From assembly GCA_009773375.1 (NCBI GenBank), contig WRPH01000005.1, positions 45,893-109,892 on the forward strand: DNA of 64,000 bases, given 5' to 3'. The notes under the pieces are model-generated. The model searched no databases, had not been told where the DNA came from, and worked only from the letters and a program-made list of their open reading frames with translations. Position 1 is the first letter of the stretch. Every line of letters begins with the position of its first letter. Positions 18,423 to 26,750 of the stretch are shown one piece after another. The translations under genes were made by a program, and so were the position numbers. This stretch comes from Paracoccaceae bacterium (lineage in GTDB: Bacteria > Pseudomonadota > Alphaproteobacteria > Rhodobacterales > Rhodobacteraceae).

Positions 18423-19424
18423 ATGCAACTTCGTTTCGCCATTCTCGGTGCCGGCCGTATCGGGCAGGTCCATGCCCGCGCCGTGGCTGGCACGCCCGGT
18501 GCCAAGCTGGTCGCCATCGCCGATCCGGTGGCCAAGGCCGCCGAGTCCGTGCAGGCCGCCTACGGCTGTGACATTCGCAGCATTGACGCCATTGTCGCTT
18601 CGGCTGACGTCGATGCGGTGGTGATCTGCACCCCCACCGATACCCACGCCGACCTGATCGAGCGCTTTACCAAGGCTGGCAAAGCCGTGTTCTGTGAAAA
18701 GCCGGTCGATCTTTCGCTTGCCCGCGTCAAGGCCTGCCTGACGGCGGTCGCGGCCAACAAGGGCACCGTCATGGTCGGCTTCAACCGCCGCTTTGATCCG
18801 GACTTCATGGGCGTCAAGGCCGCGATTGATGACGGCACCATCGGCACTGTCGAGATGGTCACCATCACCAGCCGCGACCCCGGCGCACCGCCTGCCGATT
18901 ACATCACGCGGTCGGGCGGGATTTTCCGCGACATGACGATCCATGATTTCGACATGGCGCGTTGGCTTTTGGGCGAAGAAGTGGAAACCGTGCAGGCCGC
19001 AGCTTCGGTGCTGACCGACAAGGCCATCGGCGAACTGGGCGATTTTGACAGCGTGAACGTCATTCTGCGCACCGCCACCGGCAAGCAGGCGATCATCACC
19101 AACACCCGCCGCGCCACCTATGGCTATGATCAGCGGATCGAGGTTCTGGGATCAAAAGGCATGGTTTACGCCGAAAATCAGGGCGAAAATCGCGTTGTGG
19201 TGGCGGATAAATCGGGGTTCCGGTCGGCTCCGCTGCTGAACTTCTTCATGACGCGGTATATCGCCGCCTATGCCAATGAAATTGCGGCCTTCGTGGACGC
19301 AGTGAACAGCGGCAAGGACACCCCGACCACCACCCATGACGGGCTGATGGCGCTGGCCTTGGCCGAAGCCGCCCTGAAATCGGTTGCCGAGGGCCGTACC
19401 GTCAAACTGGCCGAAGTGCTGTAA
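18423..19424 (+). CDS. iolG: inositol 2-dehydrogenase-like oxidoreductase (Gfo/Idh/MocA family)
   Basis: IolG/MocA enzymes oxidise a hydroxyl of myo-inositol (or scyllo-inosamine) with NAD. The 333-residue protein has GAGRIG for NAD at residues 9-14, the EKPVDL motif with K93, and GGIFRDMTIHDFDMARWLL with D170 and H174. These three residues correspond to the Lys-Asp-His catalytic triad of Bacillus IolG. The C-terminal alpha/beta domain ends at the TTHDGLMALALAEAALKS segment typical of the subfamily. The ATG at 18423 follows AAGGAAAG. It closes the isomerase/ABC operon and is followed by a hairpin at 19444-19470. The context makes it the MocA/IolG step of the moc-like locus. Stereoisomer preference is not readable. 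Confidence 0.88.
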   Translation: MQLRFAILGAGRIGQVHARAVAGTPGAKLVAIADPVAKAAESVQAAYGCDIRSIDAIVASADVDAVVICTPTDTHADLIERFTKAGKAVFCEKPVDLSLARVKACLTAVAANKGTVMVGFNRRFDPDFMGVKAAIDDGTIGTVEMVTITSRDPGAPPADYITRSGGIFRDMTIHDFDMARWLLGEEVETVQAAASVLTDKAIGELGDFDSVNVILRTATGKQAIITNTRRATYGYDQRIEVLGSKGMVYAENQGENRVVVADKSGFRSAPLLNFFMTRYIAAYANEIAAFVDAVNSGKDTPTTTHDGLMALALAEAALKSVAEGRTVKLAEVL

Positions 19425-19443
19425 GCTTGCCAGAAGACAAAGG

Positions 19444-19470
19444 AACCGGGGCGCAACAGCGTCCCGGTTT
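19444..19470 (+). terminator. hairpin terminator after iolG-like gene
   Basis: AACCGGGGCG (19444-19453) pairs with CGTCCCGGTT (19460-19469), one G-T pair, 6-nt loop, followed only by a short T run. It probably ends the moc-like operon. Confidence 0.6.
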
Positions 19471-19857
19471 CGGCATTGTCGCGGGCCGATATCAAGTGGC
19501 TTCGCACCCGCCCGTCCTTGCCACGCCGGGCCGTTGCTGCCCCGGCAATCTTCGGCTTGAGACTGTTCAGCCGCCTGTAGTCCTCTCGGCGACCGGAGCA
19601 TTGCCGATCGAGGCGCGGCAGTTGGCATCTTGTTGCTGCGGCTTGGCTCTGGCATTCAAACAACCGGCAAAGTGGGGAAACCTTTATGGGGATTGCCGCG
19701 ACCGAGACGATGCCGTCGCTCTTGTGGAAGGCCGTAAACCGGCTGAGCGACCGCTGGCTTTTGTTGACCGGATCGGGGCAGCGGAACGCGCGACACTGAG
19801 GTTCAAGATGCCCCTAGGCAGGCAGGGGGTGCGGCCCGCGTTCGTTGCCTTGCGGCA
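19471..19857. other. non-coding/decayed stretch after the moc-like operon
   Basis: No recognisable gene was found in about 390 bases on either strand. Short open frames exist but show no family motif. The stretch leads into a series of gene remnants, so it is probably decayed coding DNA. Confidence 0.5.
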
Positions 19858-20040
19858 TTGCCCGGTTTCTTCACGAAGTCCGGCTTGAGCCGCGGCTGTG
19901 TCAAAACCCTGTGGCAAGGCGGCGTGTCGGGACGGGGCACAGCCGAGGCGCAAGGGGTGCCACCAGAGCAGGCCGATCTTCTGGTGCGGCAAAGCTTCCT
20001 TGGTGCGGCACACATGCTGGCCGAAGATCCGCGCGCTTGA
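19858..20040 (+). pseudogene. possible pyrroline-5-carboxylate reductase (proC-like) fragment
   Basis: About 35 residues at the end of this frame, GVPPEQADLLVRQSFLGAAHMLAEDP, resemble the helical C-terminal domain of ProC-like reductases, where Pro-x-x-x-Ala and Gln-x-x-x-Gly-Ala-Ala-x-Met-Leu are conserved. The preceding residues do not fit, the expected GGTT segment downstream is missing, and a stop follows immediately. If this reading is right it is a remnant of a gene otherwise deleted. The match is short, so the assignment is weak. Confidence 0.35.
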
Positions 20041-20063
20041 GCCTTCGCGCGAGGGCGTCTGAC

Positions 20064-21298
20064 ATGGCGCCCCCCGACTACATCATCGTCGGCGCAGGCC
20101 CCGCAGGTTGCGTGCTGGCGTCACGTCTGACCGAAGCCCCCACCACAAGCGTGTTGCTGCTGGAGGCGGGCGGGTCGGATCGCAAGCTGACCATCGCCAT
20201 GCCCGCAGCTATTCCATTTGTCTATCAGAACAAAGCCTTGGGCTGGACCGAGATGGCAGGGCCAGCGCCGTTCCTTGACGGCCAGATGATTGACGAGAAA
20301 CGTGGGCGGGTCCAGCTCGATCAACGCGATGATCTTCAACCGGGGCAATCCCCGCGATTTTGATGGCTGGGCCGCGCAGGGGTTGACCGGCTGGGGCTGG
20401 GCGGATGTGCTGCCGCATTTCCGCAGACTGGAGGCATTTTCCGAAGGCGGCTGCGCGACCCGTGGCGGCAATGGCCCGTTGCAGGTGACGCGCGCCAAGG
20501 CCGCGCATCCACTGTTTGACGTCTATATGCAGTCGGGCGAACAGGCGGGCCACCGCCGCCCTGCCGATCATGACTCCAGCGATCAGGACCGCATGCATAT
20601 CGCCCAATGCACCATTGGCGACGGCAAACGCTGCAATTCCGCCAGCGCCCGGCGCGGCAACGTGCGAACCTGGTGCTGCAAACCGGGGCGGTCGTGACGC
20701 GGGTGCTGTTCGATGGCGATCTGGTCGTTGGGGTCGAACTGGCCGATGGCAGCAAGCTTCATGCCGCGGGTAAGCTGATCCTTGCCGCGTCGCATGTTGG
20801 GGCCGCGAAACTGCTGTTGCTGTCCGGCGTTGGTCCGGCGGATGAGTTGCGGGCGCTTGGGCTGCCTGTGATGCTGGATCAACCCCATGTCGGGCGCAAT
20901 CTGGAAAACCATCCGGGCGTGAAGCTGCAATATGCGGCCAAGCGCGAAGATATGGTCCGCGCCGTGTGGCTGGCGCGCGATCTGTTCGCCCAGCGCACCC
21001 GAGATGGCATTCGTGGGGCGGGGGTGAACCCGACCGCCGATTTGCAGACCGATGATGACATCCTGCCCTGGGTGAAACGGTCGGCCAGCACCAGCTACCA
21101 CCCCTCGGGGGCCACCCGCATGGCGGTGCGCGCGCAGGATGGCTTGGTCGATGCGCAAGGCCGCGTTCACGGCCTGCGCGGTCTGCGCGTGGTCGGCCCC
21201 GGTATCATGCCGCGCATCACCACCTGCAACCTGTCTGCCCCCCCGACATGGTCGCCGAAAAAATCGCCGCCGATCTTCGCAGCCACCGGACCGCCTGA
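20064..21298 (+). pseudogene. GMC oxidoreductase (choline-dehydrogenase-like), multiply disrupted
   Basis: GMC flavoproteins oxidise alcohols such as choline. The start at 20064 gives the FAD-binding YIIVGAGPAGCVLASRLTEA and VLLLEAGG motifs. The frame then shifts near 20305, just before GGSSSINAMIFNRGNPRDFDGWAAQG, near 20660, and again near 21240. All three parts match one GMC protein, including LLLSGVGPADELRALGL, GRNLENHPGV and the active-site STSYHPSGATRM. Roughly 130-150 residues are missing between GRNLENHPGV and the C-terminal part. The native end (AEKIAADL...) is recovered in the last frame, with a TGA at 21296-21298. At about 411 codons it is well short of the usual ~530. It is clearly non-functional. 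Confidence 0.85.
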
Positions 21299-21326
21299 AG
21301 GAATACAAATAACCCTGCCACTTATC

Positions 21327-22099
21327 CCGAAGCAGGTTTCGCTGACCGGGTCGACTCCGGTGGGCAAACTGCTGCAGCGCCTTGCGCCGGAAACGATGAA
21401 GCGCTGCACGATGGAGTTGGGCGGCCATGCCCCGGGTCTGATGTTTGCCAATGCCGATATTCCCAACGCGGTTGAACGGCTTGTCGCGGCGAAATTCAGC
21501 AATGCGGGGCAGGTTTGCACCTCGCCCACGCGGTTCTTCGTGCATCGCGACATATTCGAGGATTTTCTGGCAGCTTTCGTTAACCGCACCAAGCAGATCA
21601 CGGTGGGCGATGGGGCCAAGGGCAAGCAGATGGGCCCGATGATCACCGAACGCCGTCGTCAGGCCATCGCCACGCTGGCGCAGGATGCGGTGGCAAAGGC
21701 GGCGGATCTGCGGCTTGGCGGTCATGCGCTGCCGGGCAAGGGCTATTTCTACGCCCCCACCGTGTTGGCCAACGTGCCCGACTCTGCGCGGCTTCTGACA
21801 GAAGATCCCTTTGGCCCCATAGCAGCCTTCGTGCCATTTGACAGTTTTGACGAGGTGATCGCGCGGACCAATGCGCTGCCTTACGGTCTTGCCGCCTACA
21901 TCTTTCGCAAAACCTCGGCACCATCGCGTGTGCGGCAGGTGCGCTGGATGCAGGCGTTGTCGGCGCCAACCACACCGCGGTGCATGAGGCTGAAACGCCT
22001 TTCGGAGGCGTCAACGAATCCGGTTACGGCGCGGAATGCGGGATTGAGGGCCTGGACGCCTATCTGCGCACAAAAATGCTGTCTGAAAAATTCCTGTGA
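21327..22099 (+). pseudogene. aldehyde dehydrogenase, N-terminal half deleted and frameshifted
   Basis: Only the C-terminal half of an ALDH of the succinate-semialdehyde type remains. It begins at VSLTGSTPVGK (normally near residue 230) and continues through the ELGGHAPG glutamate motif, the NAGQVCTSPTRF cysteine motif and TEDPFGPIAAF. Near 21945 the frame shifts, and the natural end (ETPFGGVNESGYG, then a C-terminal helix) is read in another frame to a TGA at 22097-22099. The 5' half is deleted. By chance its first frame is continuous with the end of the GMC pseudogene, producing an artefactual 503-codon open frame (20607-22118) spanning both. The GMC plus ALDH order resembles alcohol-to-acid oxidation modules such as choline to betaine. 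Confidence 0.85.
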
Positions 22100-22107
22100 G
22101 GTCATAT

Positions 22108-22680
22108 ATGAAAACTGACGTTGCCATCATCAGCGGCGGGGCCATCGGGGCCTCGGTCGCGTACTATCTGAAAACCATGAACCCCAGTCTGTCGGTCACG
22201 GTGATTGAACGCGACCCGACCTAGGCCATCGCCTCTACCCCGCGTGCGTCGGGCGGGGTGCGGCGGTTGTTTTCCTTGCCGGAAAACATCGCGCTTTCGA
22301 ATTACCCGATCCCGTTTTTGAGGATTTCCCCGATATCAGGGCGATAGACGGCACCCGCGCCGAGATTGGCTTCAGGAAGGGCGGCTATATCTTTGTCGTG
22401 CCGCCGCCGTCGATGGACATGCTGAAGGCCAACCATGGCACCGAGCAGTCGATGGGCTGCAACGTGGTCTGGCTTACCCGAGATGAGATCAAGCACAAGA
22501 TCCCGTCGATGTATGTGGGCGATCTGGGGGCTGCGGTGCGTTCGCCCGATGATGGCTGGCTGGCCTCCTACGCCGTGCTGATGGGGTTTCGCAAAAAGGC
22601 GCAGGTGCTGGGTGCGATCTTCGTGGCCGAAGATGTGACCGGGATAGAACGCCACGGCGCGCGCGTCACGGCGGCCATCA
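22108..22680 (+). pseudogene. FAD-dependent amino-acid-oxidase-like (DAO family) fragment with premature stop
   Basis: The ATG at 22108 has a GAGG ribosome-binding site. The first 38 residues contain a dinucleotide-binding segment (VAIISGGAIGASVAYYL, with Ser where Gly is usual). An in-frame TAG at 22222-22224 interrupts it. After the stop, ASTPRASGGVRRLFSLPENIALS continues the same family. A frameshift near 22300 follows, then DFPDIRAIDGTRAEIGFRKGGYIFVVPP and DEIKHKIPSM in the next frame. Homology ends near 22680, where the sequence changes abruptly to another protein family. It would have been a DadA/sarcosine- or dimethylglycine-oxidase-type enzyme. Confidence 0.8.
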
Positions 22681-23291
22681 CGGGCTCGGGTCAACCACAC
22701 TCCGCAATCCTGCCCGAAGGCAACGACTTGGTTACCTCGACCTGGGATATCCTGTCGGGTGATGTGAAGCCCGGCACCGATGTGCTGATCTATGATGACG
22801 CGGGCGACCATGCCGGCCTGCAAGCCGCCGAAATCATCGCGGCCACAGGTGCCAAGCTGGAAATCATGACCCGCGACCGCAGCTTTGCGCCCGAAGTCAT
22901 GGCGAGGAACCTGGTCCCCTACATGCGATCTTTGCAAGAGCGCGATGTCAAGTTTACCGTGACCCATATGCTGGACGCGGTGCGCAAGGACGGCAACCAA
23001 CTGGTGGCCCGGATCGGCAGCGATTACGGCGGTATCAACAAGACGCAACGGCATGATCAGATCATCGTCAACCGGGGCACCTTGCCGAACGACAGCCTGT
23101 ATCACGGGCTGGTGCCGCATTCGACCAACCACGGCGCGGTGGATCATCACGATCTGGTCAATGGCAAACCACGGGCGATGCTGGAGAACCCCGACGGCCA
23201 GTTCCAACTGTTCCGCATCGGTGACGCCGTCGCCGCGCGCAATACCCACGCGGCGATCCATGACGCGCTGCGGCTGGTAAAAGACCTTTGA
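22681..23291 (+). pseudogene. C-terminal fragment of a DgcA-like NADH:flavin oxidoreductase
   Basis: From about 22680 the frame matches the C-terminal third of the trimethylamine-dehydrogenase/DgcA class: LVTSTWDILSGDVKPGTDVLIYDDAGDHAGLQ (dinucleotide-binding-like), AAEIIAATGAKLEIMTRD, then NLVPYMRSLQ and the final RIGDAVAARNTHAAIHDALRL. The N-terminal flavin barrel and iron-sulfur ligands are absent. It is fused in frame to the DAO remnant, giving a 297-codon chimeric open frame from 22398. This is a deletion junction rather than a designed fusion. DgcA-like proteins act in dimethylglycine or related N-methyl compound demethylation in several proteobacteria. Confidence 0.75.
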
Positions 23292-23303
23292 TCTGACCCT
23301 ATG

Positions 23304-23331
23304 GCTATCTGCGGCAGGGGCCGCAGATAGC
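23304..23331. repeat. 12-bp perfect inverted repeat
   Basis: GCTATCTGCGGC (23304-23315), a 4-nt AGGG loop and GCCGCAGATAGC (23320-23331) form a strong hairpin. It lies 13 bases after the pseudogene block and about 60 bases before the convergent GNAT gene. There is no T-tract; it may be a leftover terminator serving both strands. Confidence 0.65.
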
Positions 23332-23390
23332 AAGGAATTGGGCAGACGAAGGGCACCGATGCTGTCTCGGAAAAGTCCGCCCGCGCGCGA

Positions 23391-23984
23391 TTACTGTGCC
23401 GGTCTTTCGGAACCCAAGGGTTTTGCAAACAGGATCCATTCCGCAGCGTCGACCTGCCAATCCCCTTTGACAACCGGACGTCTGGCGACCTCGCGGTAAC
23501 CCCTGCCTTGATAAAGGCGAAGCGCGTCGCGATGTGTGTCGGCGGCAATCAGGCTGATGCTTGTGTGGCCCGCGCTGCGTGCCACATCTTCGGCAAAGGC
23601 CAAAAGCGCGCTGCCGCAGCCCTTGCCACGGAAGCGGTCATAGGTTGCAAGCACGTTCAGATACCAGGATCCCGGTGCGAGCGCTTCCAGTTCCAGCAAT
23701 GGCACGAAGATCGCTGGGGTGTCGGGGTCCACTGGTCCTGGCGTATCCTCGGCCGGATAGCCCAGCAGGCATGCGGCGACTTCGCCGTTCAGTTCGGCAA
23801 GCCACGCATTCCGATACGAAAAGCTTCCCGTCTCGCGCGCCGCACGTTCTTTGCCATAAGCCCAAGGTTCGCCTTCGGGGCCAACGGATCGTTGCCAGAA
23901 ATGCAGCGGCAGATCGTCTGCAGCCATGTTGATAAACCGCACCAGATGCCCGGCGTCTGACGCTTTTGCTTCCCGGATCTCCAT
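23391..23984 (-). CDS. GNAT family N-acetyltransferase
   Basis: A 197-residue single-domain GNAT protein. The N-terminal IREAKASDAGHLVRFI strand-helix, the acceptor-side WYLNVLATYDRFRGKGCGSALLAFAEDVA with the acetyl-CoA pyrophosphate-binding R-x-x-G-x-G/A loop, and the LRLYQGRGYREVARRPV C-terminal element are all present. The acceptor is unknown; small-molecule amines or protein N termini are typical. It stands alone, convergent with the pseudogene block. The ATG at 23984 follows GGGACAAGGACAAGC. Confidence 0.85.
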   Translation of the reverse strand: MEIREAKASDAGHLVRFINMAADDLPLHFWQRSVGPEGEPWAYGKERAARETGSFSYRNAWLAELNGEVAACLLGYPAEDTPGPVDPDTPAIFVPLLELEALAPGSWYLNVLATYDRFRGKGCGSALLAFAEDVARSAGHTSISLIAADTHRDALRLYQGRGYREVARRPVVKGDWQVDAAEWILFAKPLGSERPAQ

Positions 23985-24190
23985 GCTTGTCCTTGTCCCT
24001 CTGCTACCCGCACGATGCGCAATTCATGGCGTGGATAGATGATTCATCGCGTCTTTGGCAGTCTGATATTGCGCAGAGTGGGGCAGCAGACACGGACAGG
24101 GGCGCAGGCTGATTGTCGTTGGCTCTTGTCAGCCGACCTTCCGGGAAATACGAAAGACCCATGATCTAGGCAAAATCTGGAAGGATTGAA

Positions 24191-24544
24191 ATGAGCGACA
24201 TGGTTTTCCGCTTCCCCGCGCCAGGCCCCGAGCCACTGCTCACCGATCTGGAGGGCTGGACCAAGATCGATGGCAATCCGACCATGAAGACATGGGTCCA
24301 GCATACGTCGATTGACGGCAGTGTCATCAGCGGGACATGGGAAGCTACGACAGGCACATGGCACGCCAGCTACAAATTCTACGAGTTCGTCCACCTGATC
24401 GAGGGCCAGATCACCATCACGCCAGACGGCGGTGCCCCAGTAACCCTGCATCCCGGTGACGCCTTTACCGTCGAGCCTGGCTTCCAAGGGACGTGGACGA
24501 TCGAAAAGCCAGTCAGAAAGCACTTCTGCATCAAGCTGAAATAA
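24191..24544 (+). CDS. cupin-domain protein (DUF861-like)
   Basis: The 117-residue protein is a single small cupin barrel. GTWEATTGTWHASYKFYEFVHLIEGQITITPDG covers the first half, and PVTLHPGDAFTVEPGFQGTWTIEKPVRKHF the second. It resembles DUF861 proteins that are compared with ureidoglycolate-type cupins, but function is unknown. A Glu in the first motif and a small-residue-rich second motif mean metal binding is not certain. The ATG at 24191 follows a GGAAGGATTGAA ribosome-binding site. It is monocistronic, followed by 333 bases without a gene. Confidence 0.82.
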   Translation: MSDMVFRFPAPGPEPLLTDLEGWTKIDGNPTMKTWVQHTSIDGSVISGTWEATTGTWHASYKFYEFVHLIEGQITITPDGGAPVTLHPGDAFTVEPGFQGTWTIEKPVRKHFCIKLK

Positions 24545-24877
24545 CCCGGATGGCGCGGGTAATGCCCGTGGCTAACCCGGCAGAACCGCCTGTTTCGGTG
24601 GCTCGATGGCTTTTGCGTGCCAGCCCGCTGCCCGCTTTGCTGCTGCCGACTGACCGGAACCCTTGACGCATAGCTGAGGTCAAGCGGGATTGTGTCATCG
24701 ACGTCGAACGACGGCGTTGCGTCCTAAAGCCGTCGTTCGACCTGCCACAGGAAACCGCATGATCGCAAACAAGGCGGCCATATGGCCAATGTCGGATCGC
24801 ATTTCTTGAACGCGCGGGTCAGGCCCGGCTGCAGGCAACGTAGCCCCTGAGCGGGCAAATCGCGCAGGGGCGGGAAG
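24545..24877. other. 333-bp gap without a recognisable gene
   Basis: No gene is visible in this stretch. It contains a 13-bp perfect inverted repeat (24703-24715 and 24729-24741) with a 13-nt spacer, GTCGAACGACGGC and its complement, without a T-tract. It may end transcripts from both sides or be a scar of a lost element. Confidence 0.55.
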
Positions 24878-26617
24878 TTATTGGGCAAATGGCATGGTGC
24901 CGATGCGCAGGAACGAGGCGTGCTCGCCGCCGGTGTGGATCACATGACGACCGTGATTGTCGGGCGCGAGGTTTCTGGTGCCCGGCATCGCGCCGCCAAG
25001 GGTGTTCCAGCCGCCGATGGTCAGGCGCAGGTGCTGGCCGGGGTAGAGCAGCAGGCCAGTCGGAAAGAGGTCGAAGTCGAGCGCCACGATCTGCCCCGTC
25101 GTAAGCTTTTCTACACGGTCGAAGCTGTGCACCGGCACATCCTTGGTTGTCCTTTCCGCATCGAGGTGGCGCATCGAGGCGCGCAGGCGACCGTTTGCGC
25201 CCTTGTAGCACAGGATCGAGGTGCCCTCGCGAGTCATTGCCTGCATCTGCGGTCCGGTGTTGGGGACGGTGATCTGTTCCAGCGCGGTGCCATCGGCATC
25301 GAGTTTTTGCAGAAGAACGAAGATGTCCATGTCATCCGCGCCTTCTGCCTCGGCATAAAGCCTCAGGCGGGGATAGCCAACGAAGGCGGTTGCATGGTCG
25401 GCGGTCAGGGTGAACGACAAGTTGGCCGTTGGCTCCGTCGCGTCATAGCTGGCCTTGGCCGCTGCCGGTTGTTCGGTGTTCAGAGCCGCCGTGGTGGCAT
25501 CCAGATAGAACGCCGATGCAACCGCCTGTTCCGGCGGAAATTGTGCGGCGGTCAGGTTGACGCGGTCGTTGCCTTGCAGGTCGTGCAATGCATAGCGGAT
25601 GGTGGGCGTGTCCTCCCAGCCATTGTCGATGCCCTTCAGAAAGCAATCAAAGAAGCGCAGCAGGTCAGCCTGATGTTCCTCAACATAATAATCCGGCCAT
25701 TCCATTGTGGCATGGATGCGCAGCCATTTCTGCTGTGACCCCATCTCGCGCCAGCCACGGAAAGTGCCGGGGGTGTGGATCGCATTGGAATAGCTGGCGA
25801 CGACATAGGCTGGAACATCGATCTGGTCGAAGGCCGGGCTGCGTTGATCCCAAAGCGCGTCGCGCAGCGGGTGGGCCTCGGCGTCAAGGATCAGGTCTTC
25901 GCGCCGGTTCTTGCCGATGTAGGCGTAGCGCAGAGTTTCGGGGAAACCGTAGTCGGGGATGCCGCCGCGCATGATCAGATCGCGGTAGATATCCGACATG
26001 CCCTCCCACGGCGCGATGGCGGCCAGATGGGCGGGGCGCTCGGCGGCCATGAACCATTGCGACACGGTCAGGTAGGAATTGCCCGAAGCGCCGACCTTGC
26101 CGTTGCTCCAGCCTTGCGTGCCGCACCATTCCACCAGATCGCGGAAGTCTTCGCCTTCGGCACGGTTCCACCAGCGGGCGTCGCCGTCGGATTTGTAGGT
26201 GCCGCGCGGGTCTGGGTGACAGATCGCATAGCCTCGGGCGCACCAGAAGGCCGGATCGGGGCCTTCGAACTTTTGCAGGCCCGACAGCCTGCTGGTGTCC
26301 ATACCCAGAAGGCGGAACAGGTCGTCATATTGCGGGGCGTTGCCACGGCTTTTGCCATAGGGGCTCCAAGCCACGATGACCGGCACCTTTTCTGCGGCCA
26401 CAGGGCGCAGAACATCGGTGTAAATGGTCGTGCCGTCGCGCATCGTGACGGCGACATCCTTTTCAAAGATCACATCGACAGGCAGGGGCGCAAACTTTTC
26501 GCTGACGCGGAAGCCTTTGGGCAGGGTGACCATGCCGGGGGCAAAGCCACTGAACAGGCCATGACGGCCGGCGTCGTCCGGCAGGGCGTCTTGCAGGGCG
26601 AATTCGAAATCTTTCAT
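24878..26617 (-). CDS. CocE/NonD family hydrolase (S15 peptidase-like)
   Basis: A 579-residue alpha/beta-hydrolase of the CocE/NonD class, acting on esters or X-Pro-type amide substrates. RDGTTIYTDVLRP and VIVAWSPYGKSRG mark the N-terminal hydrolase strand region. The nucleophile serine sits in KVGASGNSYLTVSQW (GxSxxG-like) near residue 150. A cap domain follows, and the C-terminal jelly-roll has the LRLYAEAEGADDMDIFV and LYPGQHLRLTIGGWN strands. The ATG at 26617 replaces longer in-frame starts that would read into the TetR operators. It is divergent from a TetR gene with two operators in between, so expression is very likely inducible by its substrate or a related compound. Confidence 0.86.
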   Translation of the reverse strand: MKDFEFALQDALPDDAGRHGLFSGFAPGMVTLPKGFRVSEKFAPLPVDVIFEKDVAVTMRDGTTIYTDVLRPVAAEKVPVIVAWSPYGKSRGNAPQYDDLFRLLGMDTSRLSGLQKFEGPDPAFWCARGYAICHPDPRGTYKSDGDARWWNRAEGEDFRDLVEWCGTQGWSNGKVGASGNSYLTVSQWFMAAERPAHLAAIAPWEGMSDIYRDLIMRGGIPDYGFPETLRYAYIGKNRREDLILDAEAHPLRDALWDQRSPAFDQIDVPAYVVASYSNAIHTPGTFRGWREMGSQQKWLRIHATMEWPDYYVEEHQADLLRFFDCFLKGIDNGWEDTPTIRYALHDLQGNDRVNLTAAQFPPEQAVASAFYLDATTAALNTEQPAAAKASYDATEPTANLSFTLTADHATAFVGYPRLRLYAEAEGADDMDIFVLLQKLDADGTALEQITVPNTGPQMQAMTREGTSILCYKGANGRLRASMRHLDAERTTKDVPVHSFDRVEKLTTGQIVALDFDLFPTGLLLYPGQHLRLTIGGWNTLGGAMPGTRNLAPDNHGRHVIHTGGEHASFLRIGTMPFAQ

Positions 26618-26673
26618 GCTCGGTGACCTTCGGTGGGGTGCCATCTGGCTGCGGGTGCTGAACGGCATTGCGT

Positions 26674-26693
26674 ATATCAACGAGCGTTGAAAT
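26674..26693. promoter_or_regulatory. TetR operator 1 (imperfect)
   Basis: ATATCAAC-GAGC-GTTGAAAT (26674-26693) repeats the architecture of the perfect operator 38 bp to the right, with one mismatch in the right arm. It lies closer to the hydrolase gene. Confidence 0.72.
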
Positions 26694-26711
26694 ACTCCCT
26701 CGAGCGGCAAA

Positions 26712-26731
26712 ATATCAACAACCGTTGATAT
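26712..26731. promoter_or_regulatory. TetR operator 2 (perfect palindrome)
   Basis: ATATCAAC (26712-26719), spacer AACC, GTTGATAT (26724-26731): perfect 8-bp arms in the hydrolase/TetR divergent gap, 19 bp upstream of the TetR start codon. Its twin at 26674 makes this a convincing operator pair. Confidence 0.8.
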
Positions 26732-26750
26732 AGTAGGGCGAAGATTAAAA

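Noticed and set aside
20607..22118. A 503-codon open frame that would encode a GMC-ALDH fusion
   Set aside because: Both parts are truncated, the natural ends of each gene are found in other frames, and the joint is a chance read-through after deletion.
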